From contig NZ_KE340376.1 of the NCBI RefSeq assembly GCF_000413935.1, forward strand, positions 252,091 through 316,090: a stretch of DNA of 64,000 bases, given 5' to 3'. The DNA is from Acinetobacter colistiniresistens. GTDB lineage: Bacteria; Pseudomonadota; Gammaproteobacteria; Pseudomonadales; Moraxellaceae. Below the pieces are notes generated by a model. The model did not search any database. It was given only the letters and a program-made list of their open reading frames with translations, and was not told the DNA's origin. Below are positions 44,907-54,445 of the stretch, in pieces. Each line of letters begins with the position of its first letter. The first letter of the stretch is position 1. Both the position numbers and the translations under genes were made by a program.

Positions 44907-45944
44907 ATGCAACTCTCCGACTTTTCGTTTGATCTCCCCGATGAACTTATTGCTCGCTATCCCTTAGACAGCCGTAGCGCATCTCGCCTGCTGCATATCG
45001 ATGCTCAAGGTCAATATCACGATCATGCCTTTACCGATATTCTCGACCTACTCGAAGACGGTGATTTGCTGGTACTGAATGACACCAAAGTCATGAAAGC
45101 ACGCTTAAAAGGTAAACGTGCCACAGGCGGTGCAATCGAAGTGCTGGTTGAACGCATGTTGGATACCCACACTGCACATTGCCATATCAAATCAAGCAAC
45201 TCACCTAAAGCAGGCGCAGAACTGTATATCGGTGAAGACGCAGTACCTGTCACGGTACAAGGTCGCCATGAAAATCTGTTTGTGGTGAAGTTTTCACAAC
45301 CGATTTTGTCGGTACTGGATCAATACGGTCAGCTGCCGATTCCACCTTATTTCAATCGTGAAGCCGAAGAGATTGATACCGAACGCTATCAAACCGTATT
45401 CCACGACCCTGAAAAAATTGCCAGCGTTGCAGCACCAACAGCCAGTCTGCATTTCGACCAAGGCTTATTAGAAAAACTAGCAGCCAAAGGCGTGCAAAAG
45501 ACCTTTGTCACGCTACATGTCGGTGCAGGAACGTTTATGCCTGTGCGTACTACAGACATTACCAATCATATTATGCACAGTGAATGGTGTGATGTACCGC
45601 AAGCCACGATTGATCTGATTTTGGCAACCAAAGCACGTGGTAATAAAGTCATTGCGGTAGGCACTACGGCGACGCGTGCCCTAGAAAGTGCAGCACAGGC
45701 GAATCAAGGGCAAATTGCAGCATGGACAGGTGATACCCAGATCTTTATTTATCCAGGTTATCAATTCTGTATTGTGGATCGTTTGATTACCAACTTCCAT
45801 TTACCAGAATCGACCTTGTTGATGTTGGTTTCAGCCTTGTCAAATCGTGACAATATTTTGGCTGCTTATAAACATGCAGTGGAACAACGCTATCGCTTCT
45901 TTAGTTATGGCGATGCGATGTTGGTGGATGAGCTCGACGCTTAA
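44907..45944 (+). CDS. queA: S-adenosylmethionine:tRNA ribosyltransferase-isomerase
   Basis: Makes epoxyqueuosine at the wobble position of GUN-reading tRNAs, transferring and isomerising the ribosyl part of SAM. Motifs: [40 protein letters not shown]-like [11 protein letters not shown], the SAM-binding region [26 protein letters not shown] [14 protein letters not shown], and [20 protein letters not shown]. 345 residues. The start at 44907 replaces a TTG 18 bases earlier. It is separated from tgt, the other queuosine gene of the window, by three unrelated genes. Confidence 0.96.
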   Translation: MQLSDFSFDLPDELIARYPLDSRSASRLLHIDAQGQYHDHAFTDILDLLEDGDLLVLNDTKVMKARLKGKRATGGAIEVLVERMLDTHTAHCHIKSSNSPKAGAELYIGEDAVPVTVQGRHENLFVVKFSQPILSVLDQYGQLPIPPYFNREAEEIDTERYQTVFHDPEKIASVAAPTASLHFDQGLLEKLAAKGVQKTFVTLHVGAGTFMPVRTTDITNHIMHSEWCDVPQATIDLILATKARGNKVIAVGTTATRALESAAQANQGQIAAWTGDTQIFIYPGYQFCIVDRLITNFHLPESTLLMLVSALSNRDNILAAYKHAVEQRYRFFSYGDAMLVDELDA

Positions 45945-45952
45945 AATAGATC

Positions 45953-45984
45953 AATAGGCTAAATTCAGGTTTAGCCTATTTTTT
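45953..45984 (+). terminator. Terminator after queA
   Basis: AATAGGCTAAA and TTTAGCCTATT form a perfect 11-bp stem, followed by TTTT. Confidence 0.85.
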
Positions 45985-46004
45985 AAAATGATGATTTAAA
46001 AATT

Positions 46005-46991
46005 ATGCCATTTATATCTAAAAAAATTCAAAAAACCATTCAAAATCAATTTATGCATAATCAGGCAACCTTAGAAAATATTGAGGCCATTCGCCAATTG
46101 CTTGCAGAGCAGCCCTCACCTGACACGCTTATCAGTCACTTAAAACACTGGCAAGGCGAGCAAAACCTGTATATCAAGAATTATCTTTACTGGGCGCTGA
46201 CCACCCTGAGTCTCATTTTTTTATTGGCAGGCCTTTTGCTCTCAGCCTACTACCTGATTGTTAGTGTTGTTCTGTTTAGCCTTGGCATCCGTTATCGTAT
46301 TCCCACAAGTGAACTGGAAAACTTAAAAGAACAACTCAGAGTTTATATGCTGGAACAGACCTATAAGGTGAAGTTTCAGCAGGATGAACCACCCTTAAAT
46401 CATGCATTACTGGATCACCCTTTATTTCAATTCGGCAATACAGACAATACCGTTACGATCTTGCTTGTTGGAAAAGCAATGATTAAACAAAAAACCTATG
46501 ATTATTCGGTTTTTAAATATCGCTATAGCTATAAAACAAAAACAACCAATGACCAAGGCCAAGAGATTTGGGAAACGACAACCTGTGATCTATGGGGTGT
46601 GCTGATGGAAAATTTTCCATTTAAGGGTGTCAGTATTTCAGCCGCGCATAAAAACCGTTGTCATCTTGGGGTTGAATGGCAATCCAGTGATATTCGTTTT
46701 AATCAAAAATATCAGCAAAGTGGTATGAGCGAATTTGAATTTGTGAAATTTTTAACCCCAGAACGATTATTAGCGCTGGAGAACATGATGCAGGCCTTTT
46801 ATGGCGATTTTTATGTACACCCCCACACGGGCGTGATGTGTTGGTTATTCAATGAGTCGCCCTTAGTCGAGAACAATTATTTATTTCAGGCAAGCACCGT
46901 AAATGAGTTGGCGGAAAAATTGGAACAACTTCACATGCCAAAGCTTCAGCGCTTACAAGAGGCTTTTACAGCGCTGCTCAAAACGCTATGA
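46005..46991 (+). CDS. DUF3137-like membrane protein, paralogue 1
   Basis: 328-residue protein with two TM helices (about 66-82 and 83-100) after a helical N-terminus and a soluble C-terminal domain. That domain contains DLWGVLMENFPFKGVSIS, WQSSDIRFNQKYQQ and FLTPERLLALENMMQ, a layout I associate with DUF3137, which often neighbours LemA. The same DLWG and WQSSDI...NQ blocks occur in the next gene, so the two are tandem paralogues. Assignment rests on pattern and context. It begins 20 bp after the queA terminator and probably has its own promoter. Confidence 0.65.
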   Translation: MPFISKKIQKTIQNQFMHNQATLENIEAIRQLLAEQPSPDTLISHLKHWQGEQNLYIKNYLYWALTTLSLIFLLAGLLLSAYYLIVSVVLFSLGIRYRIPTSELENLKEQLRVYMLEQTYKVKFQQDEPPLNHALLDHPLFQFGNTDNTVTILLVGKAMIKQKTYDYSVFKYRYSYKTKTTNDQGQEIWETTTCDLWGVLMENFPFKGVSISAAHKNRCHLGVEWQSSDIRFNQKYQQSGMSEFEFVKFLTPERLLALENMMQAFYGDFYVHPHTGVMCWLFNESPLVENNYLFQASTVNELAEKLEQLHMPKLQRLQEAFTALLKTL

Positions 46992-47095
46992 CAGAATCAG
47001 CAACGTGTAAAATCACCTACAAGGCACTTCTTAGTTTCTGAAATTTAAAGCATAATTAGAACAATATACAGACATTATAATGAAACAAAATATCC

Positions 47096-48124
47096 ATGCC
47101 GATTGACACCGTACAACAAGCGCTGCATATCAGACGCAAAAAAAATGCGCAGGTTTTCCGCAATATTGCACGACTATGGGAGGTCGGACAAAAAGCACAT
47201 AGCGATCAAGCCCTATTAGATGCCTTGCATCCTTGGCGAGAAGATCACAGCCTGCATTTTTTTAATGTGCTGCCCTATTTATTGGCTTTGATCAGTATCG
47301 GCACATTGGTGTTTGGCTATTTTTTTCATCCGCATATTCAATATATCTGGAGTCTACTTGGGGCATTCCTTACGGGTTTTCTGGCCTATCTGCTCTATGA
47401 ACCACAGGAACCATTAACACGTGTCATTCATTATCTGGAAGAACGTATGACCGTATTACGCTATGGTTTGCAGTTCCAGCAACTCCCTGCTTATCTCCCC
47501 ATTCAAGCGCAACCGATTTTAGTGATGAGCAAATTAAAGCAACATTTCCCACTGTTTAATCGGGGCAGTGAGTCCAATGAGATTACTCACTACGCCTCTA
47601 CGACTTGGCATGATGGCAACACAGAACATCAGGTTCTCCTGTTTCAATATCATTATGTCAGTGAAATGCCGATTCTTCAGGATCAAAGCAGTGATAAAAA
47701 AATTGTCAAAGAAATCCATAAAGATTTATGGGGCGCTTTTATTTTTCAAATGCCAGCCTTAGGAATTGCCGTCAGCAATCAGCGCTCACGTTTTTTTGAA
47801 CCGTATACCCGTTCATGGCAAAGCAGTGATATTTTGATTAACCAAGAATTGAATATCTTTGGCTTGAATCAACATCAACTTGCCAAAGAAATCAGCCCGA
47901 GCCTCACTTTAAAACTGCATGATTTTTTTCAACATTTTACAGGGGATTTAATTTATCATCATCAAGAACAAATCCTGTGTTACGTGGGCGAACAAAATCT
48001 TTTCGAAACCGCCAGTAAACGCAGCGACATCCATGATATTCCCGCATTGCGTGGCCATTTACGCACCATGACCATGCCGCAATATCAGAAGTTTCAACAA
48101 TGGATGCTGAATTTAATTCGTTAA
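47096..48124 (+). CDS. DUF3137-like membrane protein, paralogue 2
   Basis: 342-residue paralogue of the preceding protein with the same arrangement: helical N-terminus, two TM helices (about 60-76 and 82-101), then DLWGAFIFQMPALGIAVSN, SWQSSDILINQELNIFGLN and ISPSLTLKLHDFFQHFTGD. Sequence identity outside these blocks is low, so the duplication is old. It starts 104 bp after paralogue 1 and ends 25 bp before lemA, whose GGGG-rich ribosome binding site lies in the gap. The three genes look like one operon; function unknown, possibly membrane remodelling or signalling. Confidence 0.65.
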   Translation: MPIDTVQQALHIRRKKNAQVFRNIARLWEVGQKAHSDQALLDALHPWREDHSLHFFNVLPYLLALISIGTLVFGYFFHPHIQYIWSLLGAFLTGFLAYLLYEPQEPLTRVIHYLEERMTVLRYGLQFQQLPAYLPIQAQPILVMSKLKQHFPLFNRGSESNEITHYASTTWHDGNTEHQVLLFQYHYVSEMPILQDQSSDKKIVKEIHKDLWGAFIFQMPALGIAVSNQRSRFFEPYTRSWQSSDILINQELNIFGLNQHQLAKEISPSLTLKLHDFFQHFTGDLIYHHQEQILCYVGEQNLFETASKRSDIHDIPALRGHLRTMTMPQYQKFQQWMLNLIR

Positions 48125-48149
48125 TCATTGAGTAATAACAATAAGGGGA

Positions 48150-48725
48150 ATGGCGATGACAGGTTTATTCATCTTTTTAGCGATTTTTGTACTCCTGATC
48201 GTGTGGGGTATTTCTATCCGCAATAACATCGTACGTTATTTTAATGCCACCAAGCGAGCATGGTCAGAAGTGGCCAACTTCGAGCGTCAAAAAGTAAAGA
48301 CTTTAGAAGCCTTGGAAGCCACACTGGATCAATATACCCAGTTTGAAAAATCGACCTTGGAAAAAGTCACCGAGTTGCGGCAGCAGATTCTGAATCTGAA
48401 TGTGAATGACACTGATATTTCTCAGTTACAACAGATTGAAAAAATGAGTAAGGAGCTGATTCGCAGCCTGAATGTGGTGGTCGAGAATTATCCTGAACTG
48501 AAAGCCGATGCGTTGTATAGCAAGATGATGGATGATATTCAGGAACAAAATGAAAATGTCGGTGCAGCCATTACCATCTTTAACCGCAATGTAGAATTGT
48601 TTAATAACCAGATCGAAGTGTTTCCAAACAACCTGATCAATACCCTGACTTTATCGAAGAAAGCCATTCGCCCATTTAAGGATAATCTGGCGACTGAAAA
48701 TTTTGACTATAAACCGAATTTTTAA
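48150..48725 (+). CDS. lemA: LemA-family protein
   Basis: Single-pass membrane protein of the LemA family, role poorly understood. An N-terminal TM helix (about 5-24) is followed by the typical NNIVRYFNATKRAWSEVANFERQK, a long helical body (residues 35-130, LEKVTELRQQI...SKELIRSLNVVVENYPELKAD), and the C-terminal EVFPNNLINTLTLSKKAIRPFK, matching the family's FP(N/S)xxxA-like block. Length 191. Last of an apparent three-gene operon with two DUF3137-like genes; LemA is commonly encoded beside such proteins. Confidence 0.88.
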   Translation: MAMTGLFIFLAIFVLLIVWGISIRNNIVRYFNATKRAWSEVANFERQKVKTLEALEATLDQYTQFEKSTLEKVTELRQQILNLNVNDTDISQLQQIEKMSKELIRSLNVVVENYPELKADALYSKMMDDIQEQNENVGAAITIFNRNVELFNNQIEVFPNNLINTLTLSKKAIRPFKDNLATENFDYKPNF

Positions 48726-48744
48726 GAACAAGCTGAGTCATTCC

Positions 48745-48783
48745 AAAGCCAATTTAGGTCGTCACTTGAATTGGCTTTTTTAT
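48745..48783 (+). terminator. Terminator after lemA
   Basis: AAAGCCAATT pairs with AATTGGCTTT across a 14-nt loop, followed by a T-rich tract. Confidence 0.8.
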
Positions 48784-48827
48784 TTTTTGGTTATGGCTAC
48801 ATTTAGTAGTAGAACTACACACCATAA

Positions 48828-50051
<1,224 letters not shown>

Positions 50052-50159
50052 ACTGAACGATTTGCATCAAGATTTGCGCCTGATCGCAAGACAAGGTACA
50101 TTGCAAAACGAATTGGAATTTATTGTTAATTTTTTGCCTTTTAATTTTAGGAAATCGAA

Positions 50160-50489
50160 ATGAGTTTTTTCATCTCTACTGCTCACGCTGCACCTGCTGC
50201 GGCACAAGGTCCAAGCCTTATGGCAAACTTATTGATGATCGCGGTATTTATCGCAATCTTCTATTTCTTGATCTGGAGACCTCAAGCGAAACGCGCTAAA
50301 GAACATCGTTCTTTAATTGAAAGCTTGGGTGTAGGCAGCGAGATCGTGTTTGCTGGTGGTTTAATGGGGAGAATTACCAAACTTGAAGGTGACTTTGCAG
50401 TTGTTGAACTCACTCGCGGTGTTGAGGTAAAAATCCAACGTGCGAGTGTCATTTCAGTATTACCTGAAGGCACATTAAATAACCTTTAA
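50160..50489 (+). CDS. yajC: Preprotein translocase accessory protein YajC
   Basis: Small membrane partner of SecDF in the holo-translocon. One TM helix is at about 20-40 (LLMIAVFIAIFYFLIWRPQAKRAKEH, the family signature), followed by a soluble domain with GSEIVFAGGLMGRITKLEGDFAVVEL and VKIQRASVISVLPEGTL. 109 residues. AGG precedes the ATG. A hairpin terminator lies between it and secD. Confidence 0.96.
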   Translation: MSFFISTAHAAPAAAQGPSLMANLLMIAVFIAIFYFLIWRPQAKRAKEHRSLIESLGVGSEIVFAGGLMGRITKLEGDFAVVELTRGVEVKIQRASVISVLPEGTLNNL

Positions 50490-50498
50490 TCATAAAAT

Positions 50499-50522
50499 AG
50501 TCGTGCCTCAGCACGACTTTTT
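50499..50522 (+). terminator. Hairpin between yajC and secD
   Basis: AGTCGTGC-CTCA-GCACGACT followed by TTTTT. In the middle of the tgt-yajC-secDF run, so it probably gives partial termination; the secD ATG is 18 nt further on. Confidence 0.7.
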
Positions 50523-50540
50523 CATTTAAGAAGAAAGCGA

Positions 50541-52442
50541 ATGCGTTACCCTGCATGGAAATATTTACTGATCCTTGTGGTACTTGTGATCAGTACGTTA
50601 TATGCACTTCCAAGTCTGTATCCAGATGAACCTGCTGTCCAAATTTCGGGGGCAAAAGCAGGCACTAAAATTGATCAGACTATCGTGCAAAAAGCGGAGC
50701 AGATTTTAAAAACTGCCAACATTAGCAGCCACGACAATAGCTTCACCAATAACGCGGCATTATTACGTTTAAGCTCTTCTGAAGCACAGTTAAAAGCCAA
50801 AGAAGTGTTACGCCGTGATTTAGGTGATGATTATGTCGTTGCGCTCAACCTTGCACCAACCACCCCTGAGTGGTTGCAAAAGATTGGCGCAAAACCGATG
50901 AAACTCGGTTTGGACTTACGTGGTGGTGTACACTTCTTGCTCGAAGTCGACATGGATAAAGCCATTAGTCAGCGTATGGAAACATCTGCGACTGATTTGC
51001 GTCGTCAATTCCGTGATAACAAAATCAAATTTAACAACCTTGCGTTAAGTAACAACACCATTACCATCCAGTTTGCCAGCAATGCCGACCGTGATGCAGC
51101 GACTGATTTTTTACGTCGTAATGGTAACGAATTTACTCAACAAGCGGTTGCCACTTCATCTGGTGCAACTTTAAGACTGAATTATACCGATGCACGCCGT
51201 CAGGAAATTCAATCTTATGCAGTCAACCAAAACTTAACCACCTTACGTAACCGTATTAACGAACTCGGTGTAGCCGAAGCACTGGTACAAACACAGGGTA
51301 GCAACCGTATTGTGGTTGAATTGCCGGGTGTACAAGATACCGCTGAAGCAAAACGTGTCTTGGGTCGTACTGCGAACTTAGAGTTCCGTTTGGTTGCAGA
51401 TAGCAATGATCAATATATCGATCCATATACGGGTAAATATAATGGTCAGCCACTTCCTCCGGGAACTGAGGTATTTGCCTACCAGTCTTTAGACAGTGGT
51501 CGTCAACTTCTGTTACAACGTAACCGTATCTTGACCGGTGAACGTGTTCAAAACGCAAGTTCTGGCTTTAGCCAAGACTCTGGCGGTGCTGAAGTGAATA
51601 TCACCCTCGATTCTTCAGGTGGTAAACTGATGGCAGATGCCACTCGTGGTGCAGTTGGCAAACGTATGGCCGTTTTGTTTATCGAGAATAAACAAAAAAT
51701 CTCTTACGTAGCTGATCCAAACACAGGCGTCCAGACTGAAGTTCGTACTCCATATACCGAATCTGTGGTGATCAATGCTGCAACTATTCAAGCGGTATTG
51801 GGTTCGCAATTCCGTATTACGGGTCTAGATTCACCACAAGAAGCAGCGGAGCTTGCCTTGATGCTTCGTGCAGGTGCTTTGGCTGCCCCAATGTACTTCG
51901 TTGAAGAACGTGTGGTAGGTCCAAGCTTAGGTCAAGAAAACATTGATAAGGGCGTGTTATCGACTCAAATCGGCTTCTTGTTGGTTGCGATTTGGATGAT
52001 CGTATTCTTCCGTTTATTCGGTTTGATCGCGAACTTTGCCTTGGTGTTCAACCTTGCCATGATCTTAACCGTAATGTCTTGGATTGGTGCCTCCCTCACC
52101 CTGCCGGGTATTGCAGGTATCGTGATTACCATTGGTATGGCGGTCGATGCTAACGTTCTGATCTGTGAGCGTATCCGAGAGGAAATGCTCTGGGGTGCCT
52201 CGCCCAAACAGGCAATTGTTGCGGGTTATGATCGTGCCTATAACACCATTCTCGACTCGAACTTAACCACGTTCATTGTTGCGTTTATTTTATTCGCGAT
52301 TGGTACAGGTCCGATCAAAGGCTTCGCAGTGACCTTGATGATTGGTATTATTTGTTCGATGTTTACGGCAATTACCGTCACGCGTGCAATCGTACAGCTC
52401 ATTTATGGCAAACGCCGTAATTTGAACAAGTTGAGTATTTAA
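50541..52442 (+). CDS. secD: Protein translocase subunit SecD
   Basis: Inner-membrane RND-type subunit that uses the proton gradient to drive late stages of Sec export. TM1 near the N-terminus (RYPAWKYLLILVVLVISTLYALPSLYPDEP), then the P1 domain with MKLGLDLRGGVHFLLEVD (the conserved D-LRGG motif), ELGVAEALVQTQGSNRIVVELPGVQD, and the C-terminal TM bundle from GPSLGQENIDKG with GIVITIGMAVDANVLICERIREE, GYDRAYNTILDSNLTTFI. 633 residues. Co-transcribed with secF, 10 bp apart. Confidence 0.97.
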   Translation: MRYPAWKYLLILVVLVISTLYALPSLYPDEPAVQISGAKAGTKIDQTIVQKAEQILKTANISSHDNSFTNNAALLRLSSSEAQLKAKEVLRRDLGDDYVVALNLAPTTPEWLQKIGAKPMKLGLDLRGGVHFLLEVDMDKAISQRMETSATDLRRQFRDNKIKFNNLALSNNTITIQFASNADRDAATDFLRRNGNEFTQQAVATSSGATLRLNYTDARRQEIQSYAVNQNLTTLRNRINELGVAEALVQTQGSNRIVVELPGVQDTAEAKRVLGRTANLEFRLVADSNDQYIDPYTGKYNGQPLPPGTEVFAYQSLDSGRQLLLQRNRILTGERVQNASSGFSQDSGGAEVNITLDSSGGKLMADATRGAVGKRMAVLFIENKQKISYVADPNTGVQTEVRTPYTESVVINAATIQAVLGSQFRITGLDSPQEAAELALMLRAGALAAPMYFVEERVVGPSLGQENIDKGVLSTQIGFLLVAIWMIVFFRLFGLIANFALVFNLAMILTVMSWIGASLTLPGIAGIVITIGMAVDANVLICERIREEMLWGASPKQAIVAGYDRAYNTILDSNLTTFIVAFILFAIGTGPIKGFAVTLMIGIICSMFTAITVTRAIVQLIYGKRRNLNKLSI

Positions 52443-52452
52443 GGAGATTCAC

Positions 52453-53421
52453 ATGACTGATCTGACTCAACAAGACTCAAAGCAATACGGTCGCCCAGAT
52501 GATCTAAAAATCATCCCATTCATGAAGATTGCCACACCTGCGGCTATCTTCTCGATCCTGATTACCATTGCCAGTATCTTTTTTATCGCCACTAAAGGTC
52601 TCAATCTTGGTTTGGACTTTACTGGTGGTATTTCGGCTGAATTAAACTACAAGCAAGGGGTTCAACCGGCTCAAGTGATTCAAGCCCTGGATCGTGCAGG
52701 CTTCAAAGATGCTGTAGTACAAACTTTGGGGAGTAATACCGACCTGATCGTGCGTATGCCTGTACAAGAAGACCTGAATGTTGAAGACCTGAGCAATAGC
52801 ATCACTAAAGCAGTGCAATTGCCAAATAACACCGTAGAAGTTCACAAAGTGGACTCTGTCGGTGGTGCGGTTGGTAATGAACTCTATGTACGTTCTGCGG
52901 GCGCAGTCGCACTTGCTTTGATCCTGATGTTGATCTACGTGACCATTCGATTTGAGTTTAAAATGGCGGTCGGTGCTGTAATGTCATTATTCCATGACAT
53001 TATCATCATTTTTGGTGCTTTTGCGCTGTTCCAATGGCCTTTCGACTTAACCGTACTTGCGGCTGTACTTGCGGTGATTGGTTTCTCACTCAACGATAAT
53101 ATCGTGGTATCGGACCGTATCCGTGAAAACTTCCGTAAAATTCGTGGTGCAAGCCCTCGTGAAATCGTAGACATCGCCTTAACAGAAACTTTACGTCGTA
53201 CCATTCACACCTCGATGACCTTATTACTCGTGGTTCTGGCCATGATGTTCTTAGGGGGTGATGGCTTACACTGGTTCTCTATGGCAATGTTTGTCGGTAT
53301 CTTTGTCGGCACCTACTCATCCATCTATATCGGTACAGCATTCGCCTTATGGCGTGGTCTGAACCGTCAGGACTTTATTGTTCAAGTTAAACCTGAATTT
53401 GAAGAAGAAGAGATTCCTTAA
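52453..53421 (+). CDS. secF: Protein translocase subunit SecF
   Basis: Partner of SecD. It shows KGLNLGLDFTGGISAELNY, the P4 region, and the TM bundle with VIGFSLNDNIVVSDRIRENFRKIRGASPREIVDIALTETLRRTIHTSMT, broken by helices, followed by the C-terminal TM hairpin. 322 residues. GGAGATTCAC provides the ribosome binding site 10 bp after secD. It ends at a strong terminator. Confidence 0.97.
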   Translation: MTDLTQQDSKQYGRPDDLKIIPFMKIATPAAIFSILITIASIFFIATKGLNLGLDFTGGISAELNYKQGVQPAQVIQALDRAGFKDAVVQTLGSNTDLIVRMPVQEDLNVEDLSNSITKAVQLPNNTVEVHKVDSVGGAVGNELYVRSAGAVALALILMLIYVTIRFEFKMAVGAVMSLFHDIIIIFGAFALFQWPFDLTVLAAVLAVIGFSLNDNIVVSDRIRENFRKIRGASPREIVDIALTETLRRTIHTSMTLLLVVLAMMFLGGDGLHWFSMAMFVGIFVGTYSSIYIGTAFALWRGLNRQDFIVQVKPEFEEEEIP

Positions 53422-53446
53422 TCACTCTCCTGCTTAAATTCAAATA

Positions 53447-53474
53447 AAATGCCAGCACAACGCTGGCATTTTTT
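53447..53474 (+). terminator. Terminator after secF
   Basis: AATGCCAGC-ACAAC-GCTGGCATT followed by TTTTTT, a strong stem. Confidence 0.9.
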
Positions 53475-53539
53475 ATGGGCTTCAAACACGTGCTTAAACA
53501 GGCGCTCACTATCTCTTTTCCACCAGCAGGTGAGCTTCA

Positions 53540-54253
53540 TTATCCTTTCATTAAGGGATAATCATAATCTCCCCACTTACTGGTTTGAATGCCTAAACCA
53601 TGCAGGCTTTCAATCAGTTTAACCGCAGCCCGAACCCCATCAATAATCGGAATGCCCAGCTCCAGACTGACCTGATCCGCCATCTCGGCCATGCCACCAC
53701 AGCCCAAGACGATCGCTCCAATTCCATCCTCTATTTTGGCTTGCTGACAGCTTGCCAATAATTTTTCATAGGCAATTTGCTTATCATTTTCCAAAGCCAA
53801 TACAGGTAGATCAATGCATCGAATCTGTGCACATTTCCGTTCAAAGCCATATTGATACAATAAATGTTCAGCAATGATTTTGGTTCGGGCTAAGGTGGTC
53901 ACAATCGAAAATTTTGTCGCAATCAAACTGGCCATATGAAATGCAGCTTCGGCAATGCCAATCACAGGCGCCTGAGCCAACTCTCTTGCCGCATGCAAAA
54001 CTGGATCACCAAAGCAGGCGATAATATGCCCATCGACCTGCTGTGCTTTTCCTTGTTGGATTAATTCAAGCACTCCAACAGCAGAAATCGCCTCATCATA
54101 ATGCCCCTCAATCGATAACACGCCTTTTTCGGGAGACTGGGCGATAATTTCGGTATCTACCGCGGCCACCTGACGCGCAGCCTCAGCAATTGATGTGGTC
54201 ATTTTGACACAGGTATTTGGATTAATGATTTGAATTCGAGTCGCGTTTCTCAT
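53540..54253 (-). CDS. Asp/Glu/hydantoin racemase family protein (HyuE/HpxA-like)
   Basis: Cofactor-independent racemase. Two catalytic cysteines are visible in IIACFGDPVLHAAR and VLGCGGMAEM, and the N-terminus IQIINPNTC with TTSI is typical of hydantoin/allantoin racemases rather than of glutamate racemase MurI. 237 residues. It is divergent from an NCS1 permease for hydantoin, allantoin or a nucleobase, which supports a 5-substituted hydantoin or allantoin substrate. No hydantoinase gene lies in the window. Two GntR-like half-operators lie in the shared promoter. Confidence 0.85.
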   Translation of the reverse strand: MRNATRIQIINPNTCVKMTTSIAEAARQVAAVDTEIIAQSPEKGVLSIEGHYDEAISAVGVLELIQQGKAQQVDGHIIACFGDPVLHAARELAQAPVIGIAEAAFHMASLIATKFSIVTTLARTKIIAEHLLYQYGFERKCAQIRCIDLPVLALENDKQIAYEKLLASCQQAKIEDGIGAIVLGCGGMAEMADQVSLELGIPIIDGVRAAVKLIESLHGLGIQTSKWGDYDYPLMKG

Positions 54254-54303
54254 TTCTGCACATTTTTAATTCAAAAAATAAGATTGATCATATTTCAATC
54301 CAG

Positions 54304-54318
54304 CTGGTCTGAACAGTT
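54304..54318. promoter_or_regulatory. Candidate GntR-type operator, site 1 (racemase side)
   Basis: CTGGTCTGAACAGTT contains TGGTCTGAACA, one mismatch from the FadR/GntR pattern TNGTNNNACNA and nearly palindromic (TGGTC/GAaCA). It is exactly repeated at 54411. Confidence 0.5.
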
Positions 54319-54410
54319 AAAAGCTGAAATTAAATATTTAAACAAATATAATCAATAAATTAATAATAAATTTAAAATAATAAAATGAAGTTGGCTTAAT
54401 TTCTGCATCA

Positions 54411-54425
54411 CTGGTCTGAACAGTT
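54411..54425. promoter_or_regulatory. Candidate GntR-type operator, site 2 (permease side)
   Basis: Second exact copy of CTGGTCTGAACAGTT, 107 bp (about ten helical turns) from site 1 and 20 bp before the permease ATG, suited to loop formation and joint control of both divergent genes. Confidence 0.5.
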
Positions 54426-54445
54426 GTTTATCTTGAAGACCCGTC

